Source: Methanolobus bombayensis (GTDB taxonomy: Archaea; Halobacteriota; Methanosarcinia; Methanosarcinales; Methanosarcinaceae). Taken from it: a DNA stretch of 60,429 bases. Position 1 is the stretch's first letter, and each line of letters begins with the position of its first letter. Under the pieces are notes generated by a model that did not search any database, had not been told where the DNA came from, and saw nothing but the letters and a program-made list of their open reading frames with translations. Location of the stretch: NCBI RefSeq assembly GCF_017873415.1, contig NZ_JAGGKD010000011.1, positions 1 to 60,429 on the forward strand, in the 5' to 3' direction. Below, in pieces: positions 45,450 through 53,774 of this stretch. A program made the translations under genes and the position numbers.

Positions 45450-46214
45450 TCAGTCCAGCAATATGCTAAGTATGTGACTTTTGAGCTGAGAGAAATCGCC
45501 TGATCCTGTAAGTGATATTGGACGGGGCCACTCAAAAGGAACGGAAATCTCTTCGATGATTCTGCCTGGCCTTTTACTCATGATGCATATGCGATCGGAC
45601 AACAGAAGTGCCTCTTCCACGTCATGTGTTATAAAAACAATCGTCTGCCTGTTGCTTTCCCAGAGTCTGAGCAAGAGTTGTTGCATGCTGTAACGGGTCT
45701 GTGCATCCAATGCTGCGAAGGGCTCGTCCATCAGGAGTACCTTCGGGTTCAGTATAAGTGAGCGGGCAAGGGCAACTCTCTGTTGCATGCCTCCTGATAA
45801 CTGGCAAGGGTAATAATTCTCGAAACCCTCAAGCCCGACGGCACTGATATATTCAGCAGTGATCTTCTGTGCTTCCCCCTTCTTTTTTCCTACCTGCTTC
45901 AACCCATACATGATATTGCTCTTCACATCCATCCATGGAAAAAGGACCGGAGACTGGAACACTACTGCCCGCTCGGGGGAAGGACCTTTAATAGGTTCAC
46001 CACAGCAAAACGTTTGGCCTTGGTTTGCAGTCTCGAATCCTGCAAGGATATTTAGAAATGTAGATTTCCCACATCCACTTGGCCCCAGGATAGTGACAAA
46101 CTCACCCTCCTTAATCTCAAAATCCATATCTTCCAGTACGTACAGAAGCCTGTCTTCACCGGGTTGTAAAAAACACTTACTGATATTATTTGCTGAAAGG
46201 TCTGTTCTTTTCAC
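45450..46214 (-). CDS. ABC importer ATPase (NitT/TauT type)
   Basis: 254 residues: Walker A GPSGCGKST, Q-loop VVFQSPVLFPWMDV, signature LSGGMQQR, Walker B VLLMDEP, H-switch ITHD, the class that energises uptake of nitrate, taurine or thiamine precursors. Starts 4 bp inside the permease end. Last gene of the eight-gene operon 53391-45450. Confidence 0.92.
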   Translation of the reverse strand: MKRTDLSANNISKCFLQPGEDRLLYVLEDMDFEIKEGEFVTILGPSGCGKSTFLNILAGFETANQGQTFCCGEPIKGPSPERAVVFQSPVLFPWMDVKSNIMYGLKQVGKKKGEAQKITAEYISAVGLEGFENYYPCQLSGGMQQRVALARSLILNPKVLLMDEPFAALDAQTRYSMQQLLLRLWESNRQTIVFITHDVEEALLLSDRICIMSKRPGRIIEEISVPFEWPRPISLTGSGDFSQLKSHILSILLD

Positions 46215-47017
46215 TCTTCATAGCCCCTTTTGAGTAAATTCAGTTTTCTGAAAGAGCCTACAAGTATCAAATCACTGATGCGGCCAAAAAGTCCTATGAA
46301 AATCATGGCCACGAGGATCATCTCAACATTCCCAAGCATACGGGCATCCATCATAACAGCACCAAGTCCGTGTGTGACCCCTGTCAGCTCACCTAATACA
46401 AGATATGCCCATGAAAGTCCAAGACCTAGCCGTAGCCCGGCTACAGTGGATGGCATAGCTGCGGGTATGATGACAGTTGTGAATATCGTCAGATTATTCG
46501 CTCCCAGCATTCTTCCAGCACGAATCAACAAAGGTGACACGGATGCGGCTCCTTGGGCCGCATTTACGTATATCGGAAAAAAAGCTGCCAGGGAAATAAG
46601 AAATACTGTGGTCTTCTCTCCAACACCGAACCATACCATTGCAAGGGGAAGCCAACCTATTCCGGGAACTATACGTATCAAATGTACAGTTGGATCCAGC
46701 GAACTCTTTGCCAGAGCCAGTCGTCCTGTAAGGAAACCAAGTGGAAGCCCTATAGCTGCAGCCAACCCAAACCCTGTGAAAACCCTCTGTACGCTGGCTA
46801 TTGTGTGCACAAGTAGCGTTCCTGAGTAAGGGCCAAGTCTCTCACTGCCTGCGGTAAAATCAATTACAGCGAGTGCAAGGGCCAATGGGGAAGGAAGCAG
46901 GTATGCAGGCACACCGCCATCAAGTGTTGCAATATACCAGATGGTGAATAATGCAACAGGCAGTATGAGGCCTGTAAACCCCAATCTTCCGTTATTTTCA
47001 TGCATTCTTGCTGTCAT
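46211..47017 (-). CDS. ABC importer permease (NitT/TauT type)
   Basis: 268 residues, six TM segments and the EAA-type loop MLGANNLTIFTTVIIPAAMPST. Overlaps the binding-protein gene by 20 bp and the ATPase by 4 bp. Forms the channel of the importer. Confidence 0.9.
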   Translation of the reverse strand: MTARMHENNGRLGFTGLILPVALFTIWYIATLDGGVPAYLLPSPLALALAVIDFTAGSERLGPYSGTLLVHTIASVQRVFTGFGLAAAIGLPLGFLTGRLALAKSSLDPTVHLIRIVPGIGWLPLAMVWFGVGEKTTVFLISLAAFFPIYVNAAQGAASVSPLLIRAGRMLGANNLTIFTTVIIPAAMPSTVAGLRLGLGLSWAYLVLGELTGVTHGLGAVMMDARMLGNVEMILVAMIFIGLFGRISDLILVGSFRKLNLLKRGYEE

Positions 47018-47978
47018 CCAGATCTTTACGTGCCTGTTCCACGAAACTCAGGTCAAATAAAGTATCCATATCCGGTATTTCTTCTATCATTCCCAGATCC
47101 TTCATTCTCTCTCCGAGATTCTCAGCCTGCCGGACATAGTTCTCGTCCATGTCCCATGCAAGTTCCATATTACTTGCAGCTATCTCCAGAACCACAGAAT
47201 CTGTTCCGAAATCAGAAGACATGTTGATCCATTCTTCCTGGTTGGCTTTCAGGTATTCGGTTGACCTGGCATGGGCTGTCACGAGTCTCTGTATACCTTC
47301 TCTGTTATTCTCGATCTTATCCCTTGTTGTAAGCATGCCTGCATTGATTGTACCAACTCCTTCCCCGTAATACGGATAACTGAGCACGCGTCCGTAACCA
47401 TCTGCTACGGCAAGAGATGGATAAGGCTCACCACTGCAGAAAGCATCAACGTTGCCCTGCGAAAGAGCCTGCCCCATATCGAAGAAGTCTATCCTCTGTA
47501 GTGTCACATCCTTTTCAGGATCAAGGCCTGCCTGTTTCAGTGTTTCCAGAAGCAGGACATGATGCATGGTCCCGGGTACATAGGCTATTGTCTTGCCTTT
47601 CAGGTCTGCAGGTGTCATGATATCCGAGTCATTCATGACAACGATTGCCGAACATTTATTGCACAGGCTGCTTACAACAACAACAGGCTCGCCTCTTGAG
47701 GCAGCGGTTATTGCAAGGGCAATCGTTGTACCTGTTATATCAAGATCGCCAGCAAGCAGAGCAGCTTTCTGATCGCCAGGATTGGTGAAGGGGAGTACAT
47801 CTATAATGTAATCTTCTTCAACGAAGTCCTGATAGAGGAAGGGCTGTATGGTCTGTGCCGTTTTCCAGGTACCTACAGTTGCAACTTTGCTGTCCTGATC
47901 GGCACTACCGGTGCATCCTGAAATGGACAAAGCAATAAGAACAATGATCATCATCAGAACAGAGACTACTTTTCGCAT
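46998..47978 (-). CDS. ABC importer substrate-binding lipoprotein (NMT1/SsuA type)
   Basis: 326 residues with a lipobox (ALSISGCTG) after a hydrophobic N-terminus, then a two-lobed NMT1/SsuA-like domain: ALLAGDLDITGTTIALA, LKGKTIAYVPGTMHH, GNVDAFCSGEPYPSLAVA. Two extra Cys (SSLCNKCSA) near the ligand cleft are unusual. Members bind sulfonates, nitrate or pyrimidine/thiamine precursors; here the ligand is probably the substrate of the operon's own enzymes. Confidence 0.88.
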   Translation of the reverse strand: MRKVVSVLMMIIVLIALSISGCTGSADQDSKVATVGTWKTAQTIQPFLYQDFVEEDYIIDVLPFTNPGDQKAALLAGDLDITGTTIALAITAASRGEPVVVVSSLCNKCSAIVVMNDSDIMTPADLKGKTIAYVPGTMHHVLLLETLKQAGLDPEKDVTLQRIDFFDMGQALSQGNVDAFCSGEPYPSLAVADGYGRVLSYPYYGEGVGTINAGMLTTRDKIENNREGIQRLVTAHARSTEYLKANQEEWINMSSDFGTDSVVLEIAASNMELAWDMDENYVRQAENLGERMKDLGMIEEIPDMDTLFDLSFVEQARKDLDDSKNA

Positions 47979-49021
47979 TCATTCTCATCTCCTGAATAGA
48001 AGGCATAGCCTGCATTCTTAAAGTAGTCCCTTGCAGTGGCCATATCAAAACCGTTCCATTCACACTCGCAGTTCCCGGTATCCCTGGGAACAGCACCTGT
48101 CTCGACAACTACCACGTTGGCACCCCATTCCATTGCAACGCGGGAAGGAGGATGTACACAGATGTCAGGTGCATGATGACCGGCTGCCAGACGTGTGACC
48201 GCTACTATCTGTGCATGCCTTCTCTCGGATAACTGACCACTGCCTGAAAAAGGAGTGCCTGGAAGTGGCACCCTTGCCATTGCTCCTGAAAGGATGGCAC
48301 CATACTCCATACCTTTCAGGAAGATGTCAGCAATCTCCTCATTGCTGTGTTCCATACCTACGGGTTCCACAAGATAGGCAAGGTTGAGCGGTGACTCCCT
48401 GACGGACCTCAGGGTGTCAATTCTGTCCTCGGGTCTGAACCTTGTATCCTTACCTTCACGCAGGCGAAGAGTATGATAAACCACCTGTGCTCCCGCATTT
48501 GCAAGTCTCCTTGCTTTTTCATCATCAAATTCACCGGTGTTCACAACTATTTCATAATTGCCGGGAACCGCCAGGCGAATTTCCTTTATGAGCCGAATGA
48601 GCCTGTCGAACCCGTAGAACTGTGTCGTGCGCAAGGTGACCCATCTCGCACCCTGGGAAACGAACCTGTCTATCAGTCCGATGATCTCTTCAGTGCTCCT
48701 TTCACTTTCCTGTTCTATAAGCCCCCATTTCTTGCCGAATGAACAGAAATCGCAATTCATGGCACAATTTTTGTAATCCACCCCAATGGATGCCCACACA
48801 CTTGCCATGTTTCCGGTGACCACTTCGGCAACTTCCCTTGCGGCAATCCCGAGCATATCAGCATTAATGGAATCCGAGTCAATCTCAAGCAGGGCTATGA
48901 TACTCTCCCGGTCCAGTTTTTCACCATTCAGTGCCTTTTCTTTTGCAGCAAGAATAAGATTCGTATATGAGAATTCACTTATTGGTCTCTCTTCTCTGAC
49001 ATCAACGGATACACCACTCAT
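47966..49021 (-). CDS. radical SAM enzyme, BioB/HydE/PylB-like
   Basis: About 351 residues from MSGVSVDVREE (the ATG 2 bp after the ligase stop, preceded by GTGAAG); the frame to 49084 is too long. N-terminal helix set typical of biotin-synthase-like enzymes, then C86-x3-C90-x2-C93 (CAMNCDFC) binding the SAM cluster, with barrel motifs VNTGEF, VYHTLRLRE and a C-terminal VETGAVPRDTGNCECEW. Catalyses some 5'-deoxyadenosyl radical step. Not HmdB (which has CX5CX2C). The substrate is unknown. Overlaps the binding-protein start by 13 bp. Confidence 0.8.
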   Translation of the reverse strand: MSGVSVDVREERPISEFSYTNLILAAKEKALNGEKLDRESIIALLEIDSDSINADMLGIAAREVAEVVTGNMASVWASIGVDYKNCAMNCDFCSFGKKWGLIEQESERSTEEIIGLIDRFVSQGARWVTLRTTQFYGFDRLIRLIKEIRLAVPGNYEIVVNTGEFDDEKARRLANAGAQVVYHTLRLREGKDTRFRPEDRIDTLRSVRESPLNLAYLVEPVGMEHSNEEIADIFLKGMEYGAILSGAMARVPLPGTPFSGSGQLSERRHAQIVAVTRLAAGHHAPDICVHPPSRVAMEWGANVVVVETGAVPRDTGNCECEWNGFDMATARDYFKNAGYAFYSGDENECEK

Positions 49022-49023
49022 GC

Positions 49024-50160
49024 TTACTTCACCATCCTTTCTATATCGCTTATCCTCTGGTCCAGACAGGCACCACACATACACGGCTCATCGATAATAG
49101 ATGTGATATCACGAGTCCTGTATCGGATAAGTGGCATGCATCTCCTTCTCAGGGTAGTGACAACAAGCTCACCTTTCTCACCTGCTGGCAATACCTTCCC
49201 AGTCTTCGGGTCGATGACCTCAACAAGGAAATCAGGATTGTTCAGGTGGAAACCGTTCTGATGCTCGCACTCAATTGCGTTTGCAAGACCAAGTTCTGTC
49301 ATTCCCCACTGGCGCAGGGTCTTACAACCCCAAACATTTTCGATTATTTCTCGCATGGTCTCTGTAAGAGGTTCGGATGAACAGATTATCATTTTAATCC
49401 CAAGTTCACCTGGTTTCATAAGTCCGCGTGCCTGCATTGAAAACTTATAGAGGAAAGATGATGTCCCAATCATAAAGGTTGTACCATTCTCTTTCATTGT
49501 CTTTATCTGTTGTTTGGCATCAAGAGAATCCTCGATAACGGAGTTAAAACCTCCGAGAGTGCATGCTTTACTCAGGACAAGTCCGGGATCCCATGTTGCT
49601 GTGATGGTGGGGTACATTATCTGTAAAACATCATCCTTTGAATCCATACCTGCCATTTTCAGACCTGATATTACTGAATCCACGATCTCCAGCAGTTCAT
49701 CCTGGGTGTATGCCATCCTTTTCAGCATATTTGTCGTACCGGAACTTGTAAACTCACGGATTATGTTTTTTCTCGGAACACAAAGGAAGTGATAAGGTTT
49801 GTTTGCAAGGTCTGACTGTTCTGTGAGTGGCAGTTTTTCAAGGTCCTCATAACTCTTGAACGTGGAAATATCGATGCCTGCATTTGCATAAAGGTCCTGA
49901 TAATAGGGACTGTTATCCAGCACGTAGCCAAGAATTTCCCTGAACTTGAAGAGCTTATATTCCTTAATAGCATCCCTGTCAAGTTCAACGCCGCCAAAAT
50001 GATGACTCAGTACCTTGTTATTCTTTATGTCGTTCCTTATTTTTGTGAGACCCCACTGTTCAAGCGGGTTTCCATGATGGCTTTTTATCTTTCTGGAATC
50101 AAGTTTCCTTTTCGCCACGTTCATGCGAACAGATGTTTTTATTTTTGCCTGAAGACTCAT
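49024..50160 (-). CDS. AMP-forming acyl-CoA ligase, PaaK-like
   Basis: About 378 residues from MSLQAKIKTS, whose ATG follows AGGAGGAAGATT. Adenylation motifs FTSSGTTNMLKRMAYT, RQWGMTELGLA and LIRYRTRDIT are those of phenylacetate-CoA-ligase-like enzymes; shorter than PaaK (~430) and with a C-terminal CMCGACLD. It resembles the ligase of the DVU_1553 type seen in conserved clusters with zinc-ribbon and radical SAM genes. It would activate a carboxylic acid as an adenylate or CoA thioester. Confidence 0.8.
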   Translation of the reverse strand: MSLQAKIKTSVRMNVAKRKLDSRKIKSHHGNPLEQWGLTKIRNDIKNNKVLSHHFGGVELDRDAIKEYKLFKFREILGYVLDNSPYYQDLYANAGIDISTFKSYEDLEKLPLTEQSDLANKPYHFLCVPRKNIIREFTSSGTTNMLKRMAYTQDELLEIVDSVISGLKMAGMDSKDDVLQIMYPTITATWDPGLVLSKACTLGGFNSVIEDSLDAKQQIKTMKENGTTFMIGTSSFLYKFSMQARGLMKPGELGIKMIICSSEPLTETMREIIENVWGCKTLRQWGMTELGLANAIECEHQNGFHLNNPDFLVEVIDPKTGKVLPAGEKGELVVTTLRRRCMPLIRYRTRDITSIIDEPCMCGACLDQRISDIERMVK

Positions 50161-50258
50161 AATCTTCCTCCTGTACATGTACAACTTAAGACCATGCGGT
50201 CATTTGCCCGAAATAAAATAACCGGATAAAATGAAGTTTTAAAAATAAAATATTAGAA

Positions 50259-51722
50259 TTATATAGCATTCCTGTAAAGGAAATTACCGTTGCAATCGGT
50301 CATATTGTAATTACAGAACGGTACAAAATGCCCGTCACGTGTAACAACATGTATGCAACAGTTCTCCACACGGTCCTGCTCGTATGACCAGGCGTCCTGG
50401 AATGCCATTGTTGAAATGGTAAGATAATTGTTCTTGCTCATTTCAATGAAATCAGCCCAGCCTCCATTCTTATCCTTACCTGAACCTGAGTTCTTTGAAA
50501 CGACATCTATAAGTGGTTTCTCGCAGCATGAACCCTTCACGGTTATGTCACTGAGAGGCTTTTCACAGCATGAACTCTTTATCAGCAGATCACCACAGGA
50601 AGAACTAGAAGTTGAAGTTGAATCCTTTTCAAGACCTTTCCATCTGCCCATGATTGACTTCTTGGTCTTGCTGGCAACGTCTGATGCTGATTTGACAGCA
50701 CCCATGGAGACGTTTGTAAGTGGCAGGTATCCACCATTATCTATCAATGTGAGACATGTTGCACCGCAATGAGCATGCGGCATCAGGGCCGGTGTAAAAT
50801 TGCTGACCTTGAGCTGTCCATTGGTCTGCTTTTCAATCTCCTGTAACAGTTTCAGTATGGTGACCTTATCCTTCATGTCTGAAGGTGACCTTCCCGAATG
50901 GAACACGGGCTGGAAATGCACACCTCTAACCGCCGGGACCCTGCTTGCTGCGAAGTCAATGATCTTCCCAACTTCTTGCAGGTTGTAACCATTTGCAACC
51001 AGAGGTACCAGCACAACACCGATACCTGCTTTCTCACACCTGTTTATGACCTCGGTCTTTACGTCAAGCATCTTCCTTCCGGTTCTCTGCATGTATATGT
51101 CATCTGACACTCCATCGAATCCGAGGTAGACAGCATCCACTCCTGCGGCTGCTATTTTATCAAAATAATTCTGGTCGCTGGCTATCCTTATTCCGTTGGT
51201 GTTGAGCTCAATGTGATTGATACCTATTTCCTTACCCACCCTGATAATTTCCGGAAGGTCATTCCTTATGGTAGGTTCACCTCCGGATATCTGTATACAT
51301 GTGGGTTCATTCTGGCATTTCTTTACTGTTTCGAACATCAGCCTGATGGTATCCATATCAGGATCAAGACTCTCATCCATTGATGAGTTAGCAAAACAAT
51401 ATGTACATTTCATGTTGCACCTGTCAGTGACCTCGACCACTGCCAGGCACGTATCCTGTTTATGAGAGGGACACAGGCCACAATCAAAAGGACAGCCCCT
51501 TTTTGTATCTGTCAAAGGTGCCCTGGCCTTCGCCCTGTCCACATCAAAACATTCCTCCATCTGACGATAATGGTTCACATCTTCAGATACAAGGTTAATG
51601 AAATTGCCATGGTCAGCACAGTTCTTCATTATGTAGACCTTACCGTCCTCTACATACTTTATGCCTTCAATTTTGGCAAGGCACTGCGGACACAGACTCC
51701 GGACCTTTCCTATTTGTTCCAT
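50259..51722 (-). CDS. radical SAM enzyme, COG1964 (Tes/MJ0619-like) group
   Basis: 487 residues. N-terminal zinc/rubredoxin-like part (CPQC 11-14, C35), then C77/C81/C84/C92 and the SAM cluster motif C102-x3-C106-x2-C109 (CNMKCTYC). The order is that of the MJ0619 (pterin C-methylation) and tetraether-synthase-like family. An insert near residues 382-405 repeats SCCEKPL twice (period ~14), unusual for the family. The C-terminal half has CCIHVV and PFCNYN. Likely carries extra Fe-S clusters. Substrate unknown. Confidence 0.82.
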   Translation of the reverse strand: MEQIGKVRSLCPQCLAKIEGIKYVEDGKVYIMKNCADHGNFINLVSEDVNHYRQMEECFDVDRAKARAPLTDTKRGCPFDCGLCPSHKQDTCLAVVEVTDRCNMKCTYCFANSSMDESLDPDMDTIRLMFETVKKCQNEPTCIQISGGEPTIRNDLPEIIRVGKEIGINHIELNTNGIRIASDQNYFDKIAAAGVDAVYLGFDGVSDDIYMQRTGRKMLDVKTEVINRCEKAGIGVVLVPLVANGYNLQEVGKIIDFAASRVPAVRGVHFQPVFHSGRSPSDMKDKVTILKLLQEIEKQTNGQLKVSNFTPALMPHAHCGATCLTLIDNGGYLPLTNVSMGAVKSASDVASKTKKSIMGRWKGLEKDSTSTSSSSCGDLLIKSSCCEKPLSDITVKGSCCEKPLIDVVSKNSGSGKDKNGGWADFIEMSKNNYLTISTMAFQDAWSYEQDRVENCCIHVVTRDGHFVPFCNYNMTDCNGNFLYRNAI

Positions 51723-51773
51723 GATATCCCTCTCCAGGTGGTATATTTAAATCTCAGTGATTCTGAGATTTAT

Positions 51774-52232
51774 TTAAGCTCTCTTCTCTTCCAGAATTGC
51801 TTCTGCGGTCTTCAGTGTCTTTGCGACACCATCTGAAACGTAGTATTCATTACATTTCGGACATACAAGTCCTGGTCCGGGTCGTGTAACACCCATGTAT
51901 GTCATGTCTACGTTCCTTTCCAGTGCTATCTCACCGCATTTTGCACATGCCCATTCACTTGCATCATCATAGTCGATCTCGTTGAGTTCGCCTCCTGTAA
52001 GACCCAGAATGCTCATCTTGTGGGTATAAACATCTAAAAGCTCGGAAGGTGAGTATACAGCATAGACTGTCAGGTTTTCTGCTCCACCCTTTGCAATGGA
52101 TATATCTCCATCTCTGGCTTTGAGCTTCTGACCACTGGACTCTGCATTGGCTATAATTTCCTTGATCTCTTCCTCTTTGAAGCCGTTGTCCTTCAGTGTA
52201 TTGTTAAGTTCTTCAGTTATTTTGATATCCAT
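51774..52232 (-). CDS. zinc-ribbon/redox protein (DVU_1557-like C-terminus)
   Basis: 152 residues from MDIKITEELNN, whose ATG follows AAGGAGTG; the longer frame to 52292 overlaps the upstream gene. The N-terminal ~90 residues are an alpha/beta domain (HKMSILGLTGGE). The C-terminal ribbon is C96-x2-C99 and C124-x2-C127 (EWACAKCGE ... LVCPKCNEYYV), as in the small redox-protein family that clusters with PaaK-like ligases in anaerobes. Probably a metal site for a partner enzyme of this operon. Confidence 0.7.
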   Translation of the reverse strand: MDIKITEELNNTLKDNGFKEEEIKEIIANAESSGQKLKARDGDISIAKGGAENLTVYAVYSPSELLDVYTHKMSILGLTGGELNEIDYDDASEWACAKCGEIALERNVDMTYMGVTRPGPGLVCPKCNEYYVSDGVAKTLKTAEAILEEKRA

Positions 52233-52278
52233 GTGAAACACTCCTTGAATTTTATTTATGTTGTTGTCTCTCCTTTCC

Positions 52279-53391
52279 TTAGAACTTCTCATACTTACCG
52301 TGGTCTTTTGCAGCCTTTACCAGTGCGTGGACATTCACAGGCGGTGCGTTGGTCGGACATTCACAGGCAGTTCCCAGGATGAATCCTCTCGGACTGTCCT
52401 TTCCGGCAATGACCTGCTCTTTTGCCTGCTCATAGACCTGTGCAGGTGTTCCACGGTCTATCAGCTTAGTATCAACTGTACCAAAACAGGTGCATCTGTC
52501 ACCGAAGTGTTCCACAAGCTTGGATGTCGGGAAGATGTTCTGTCCGTCATATCCTATCTGTACAATAGTGAAAGGACTCATTGGAGCGTTCTTCCACATC
52601 TGGAAGTCATCAGTATGGTTTCCACAAAGATGGTAGTAAATACCCGGACCTGCTCCTGCATTCAGGACCTTTCTCACAGCACGGGAAACAGGCTGGAAAC
52701 TGAACCTCTTGATCTGTTCAGTGTCCATGAGATCACCGCTGGCGATAACTGAACCGGTGATCATTACGTTTGCACCGTATCTCTCAGCAGTGGCTTTACA
52801 TGCACTAACCATGTGGTCTCCTGCCTTCTGGCAGAGTTTATCGACGACCTCTGGTTCTGTTATCATCCACATGAATACATCTTCAATTGCAGCCCAGTTA
52901 GTTGCAACTTCCATTGTTCCTCCCAGCTGAGTGATAGGAGCGAACATGTTGGGGAATTCCTCTTTACATGTGTCCAGTGCCTTGTAGTGTGTTGTAAGGG
53001 TTGGACCTTTAGCAAGTTCATCACTATCCATTACTTCGAAGTTGTCAACATCTTCAGCGGTCTTTATTGGACGCTTGGTAATACCTGGCGGGGAATTTGT
53101 CTGTATCTTGATCTCTGCTCCATAGTCCTGTCCCCAATAATCGGCATACAGGTAGTGTCCTACCGGAGTGACGTCATAGAGTTCACAGGCATGGCATACC
53201 ATCCTTATCGCTTCATCGGGATTCTGGTAAAAATATCCTGCATTTTTCCTAAACAGACTTGCAGCATGGGACAAAATAATAGGGTCAACAATAACTCTTT
53301 CAGATGGCTTGTCAACCCAAGGTGTTGTCCATAAACTTCCTGCATTTTCTAGCCAATTTTCATCTATTGGTGCATAGTCTTTTGCTGGCAT
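52279..53391 (-). CDS. UroD-family methyltransferase (MtaA/CmuA-like), substrate unknown
   Basis: 370 residues with the UroD-fold Zn site His254-x-Cys256 (YYHLCGN) and a third Cys at 343 or 345 (GTACECPTNAPPVN). It is not a heme enzyme: family members with HxCG and a late Cys move methyl groups between corrinoids and thiols or demethylate ethers. Distinct from MtbA at 32045. It leads the eight-gene operon and carries the shared regulatory module 155 bp upstream, and Msr2 lies just beyond. It could be the substrate-side or the CoM-side enzyme. Confidence 0.85.
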   Translation of the reverse strand: MPAKDYAPIDENWLENAGSLWTTPWVDKPSERVIVDPIILSHAASLFRKNAGYFYQNPDEAIRMVCHACELYDVTPVGHYLYADYWGQDYGAEIKIQTNSPPGITKRPIKTAEDVDNFEVMDSDELAKGPTLTTHYKALDTCKEEFPNMFAPITQLGGTMEVATNWAAIEDVFMWMITEPEVVDKLCQKAGDHMVSACKATAERYGANVMITGSVIASGDLMDTEQIKRFSFQPVSRAVRKVLNAGAGPGIYYHLCGNHTDDFQMWKNAPMSPFTIVQIGYDGQNIFPTSKLVEHFGDRCTCFGTVDTKLIDRGTPAQVYEQAKEQVIAGKDSPRGFILGTACECPTNAPPVNVHALVKAAKDHGKYEKF

Positions 53392-53546
53392 GATTTGATC
53401 ACCTATGTTCTTATCATATCTAGCAGAAATGGAGTAGTTATACTCTCCAGTTCCTGCTATCTATGTGGTAAGTAATTATTTCAGGTCGGGAAGACTAATT
53501 CAAGTCGTAATTCCTGACCATAAACAAATAGCAGTCTGGAAATATT

Positions 53547-53591
53547 TATAATAACTCTTAGTAATTAATCAATACATATATTATTATCAAT
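53547..53591 (-). promoter_or_regulatory. promoter of the UroD operon: proximal module block (copy 2)
   Basis: 45-bp block, 38/45 equal to 26759-26803. Read toward the gene: ATTGATAATAATATATG, ATTGATTAATTACT, AGTTATTATA, then TATA-like ATAAATATT. Leader of ~125 nt to the start codon. The strand shown is that of the controlled operon. Confidence 0.75.
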
Positions 53592-53648
53592 GCAGCATCA
53601 AATGTTCAAAGAATGGTTTTAATATAAGGTGTAATCCTGAATGACAGC

Positions 53649-53751
53649 ATGCAGGAAAACTGCAATGAAGAAAAAAAGAATGCCTTTGATAATATCAAGA
53701 CCATGAATCAAATCATCTGTCAGGAAGGATTGGAGTTGCCTGAAAAGTGAA
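53649..53751 (+). CDS. conserved mini-ORF / distal module motif (copy 2), cut by TnpB 2b
   Basis: ATG-started frame: MQENCNEEKKNAFDNIKTMN, then QIICQEGLELPEK. Codons 53652-53708 align without gaps with 30737-30793 and 26863-26919. The stop TGA (53748-53750) is formed by the right end of the TnpB element (AAG-TGA-ACT), so the original end is lost. A better ribosome site (AAGGTG) serves another frame. It is 93 bp from the proximal block. Confidence 0.45.
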
Positions 53752-53774
53752 CTACCACTCAATAAATTGAGTGG
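53747..53774 (-). ncRNA. right end / guide-RNA 3' hairpin of TnpB element 2b
   Basis: Hairpin CCACTCAATAAATTGAGTGG at 53755-53774 and terminal GTTCAC ending at 53747, same as element 2a. Candidate guide read outward: TTTTCAGGCAACTCCAATCC, i.e. the conserved mini-ORF itself. Confidence 0.7.

Noticed and set aside
47966-49021. HmdB (Hmd cofactor synthesis) identity for the BioB-like enzyme
   Set aside because: HmdB has a CX5CX2C cluster motif; this protein has CX3CX2C and no hmd genes nearby.
52279-53391. Uroporphyrinogen decarboxylase (heme pathway) identity
   Set aside because: Carries the HxCG zinc motif and a late Cys of methyltransferases, and sits with corrinoid-pathway regulators instead of tetrapyrrole genes.
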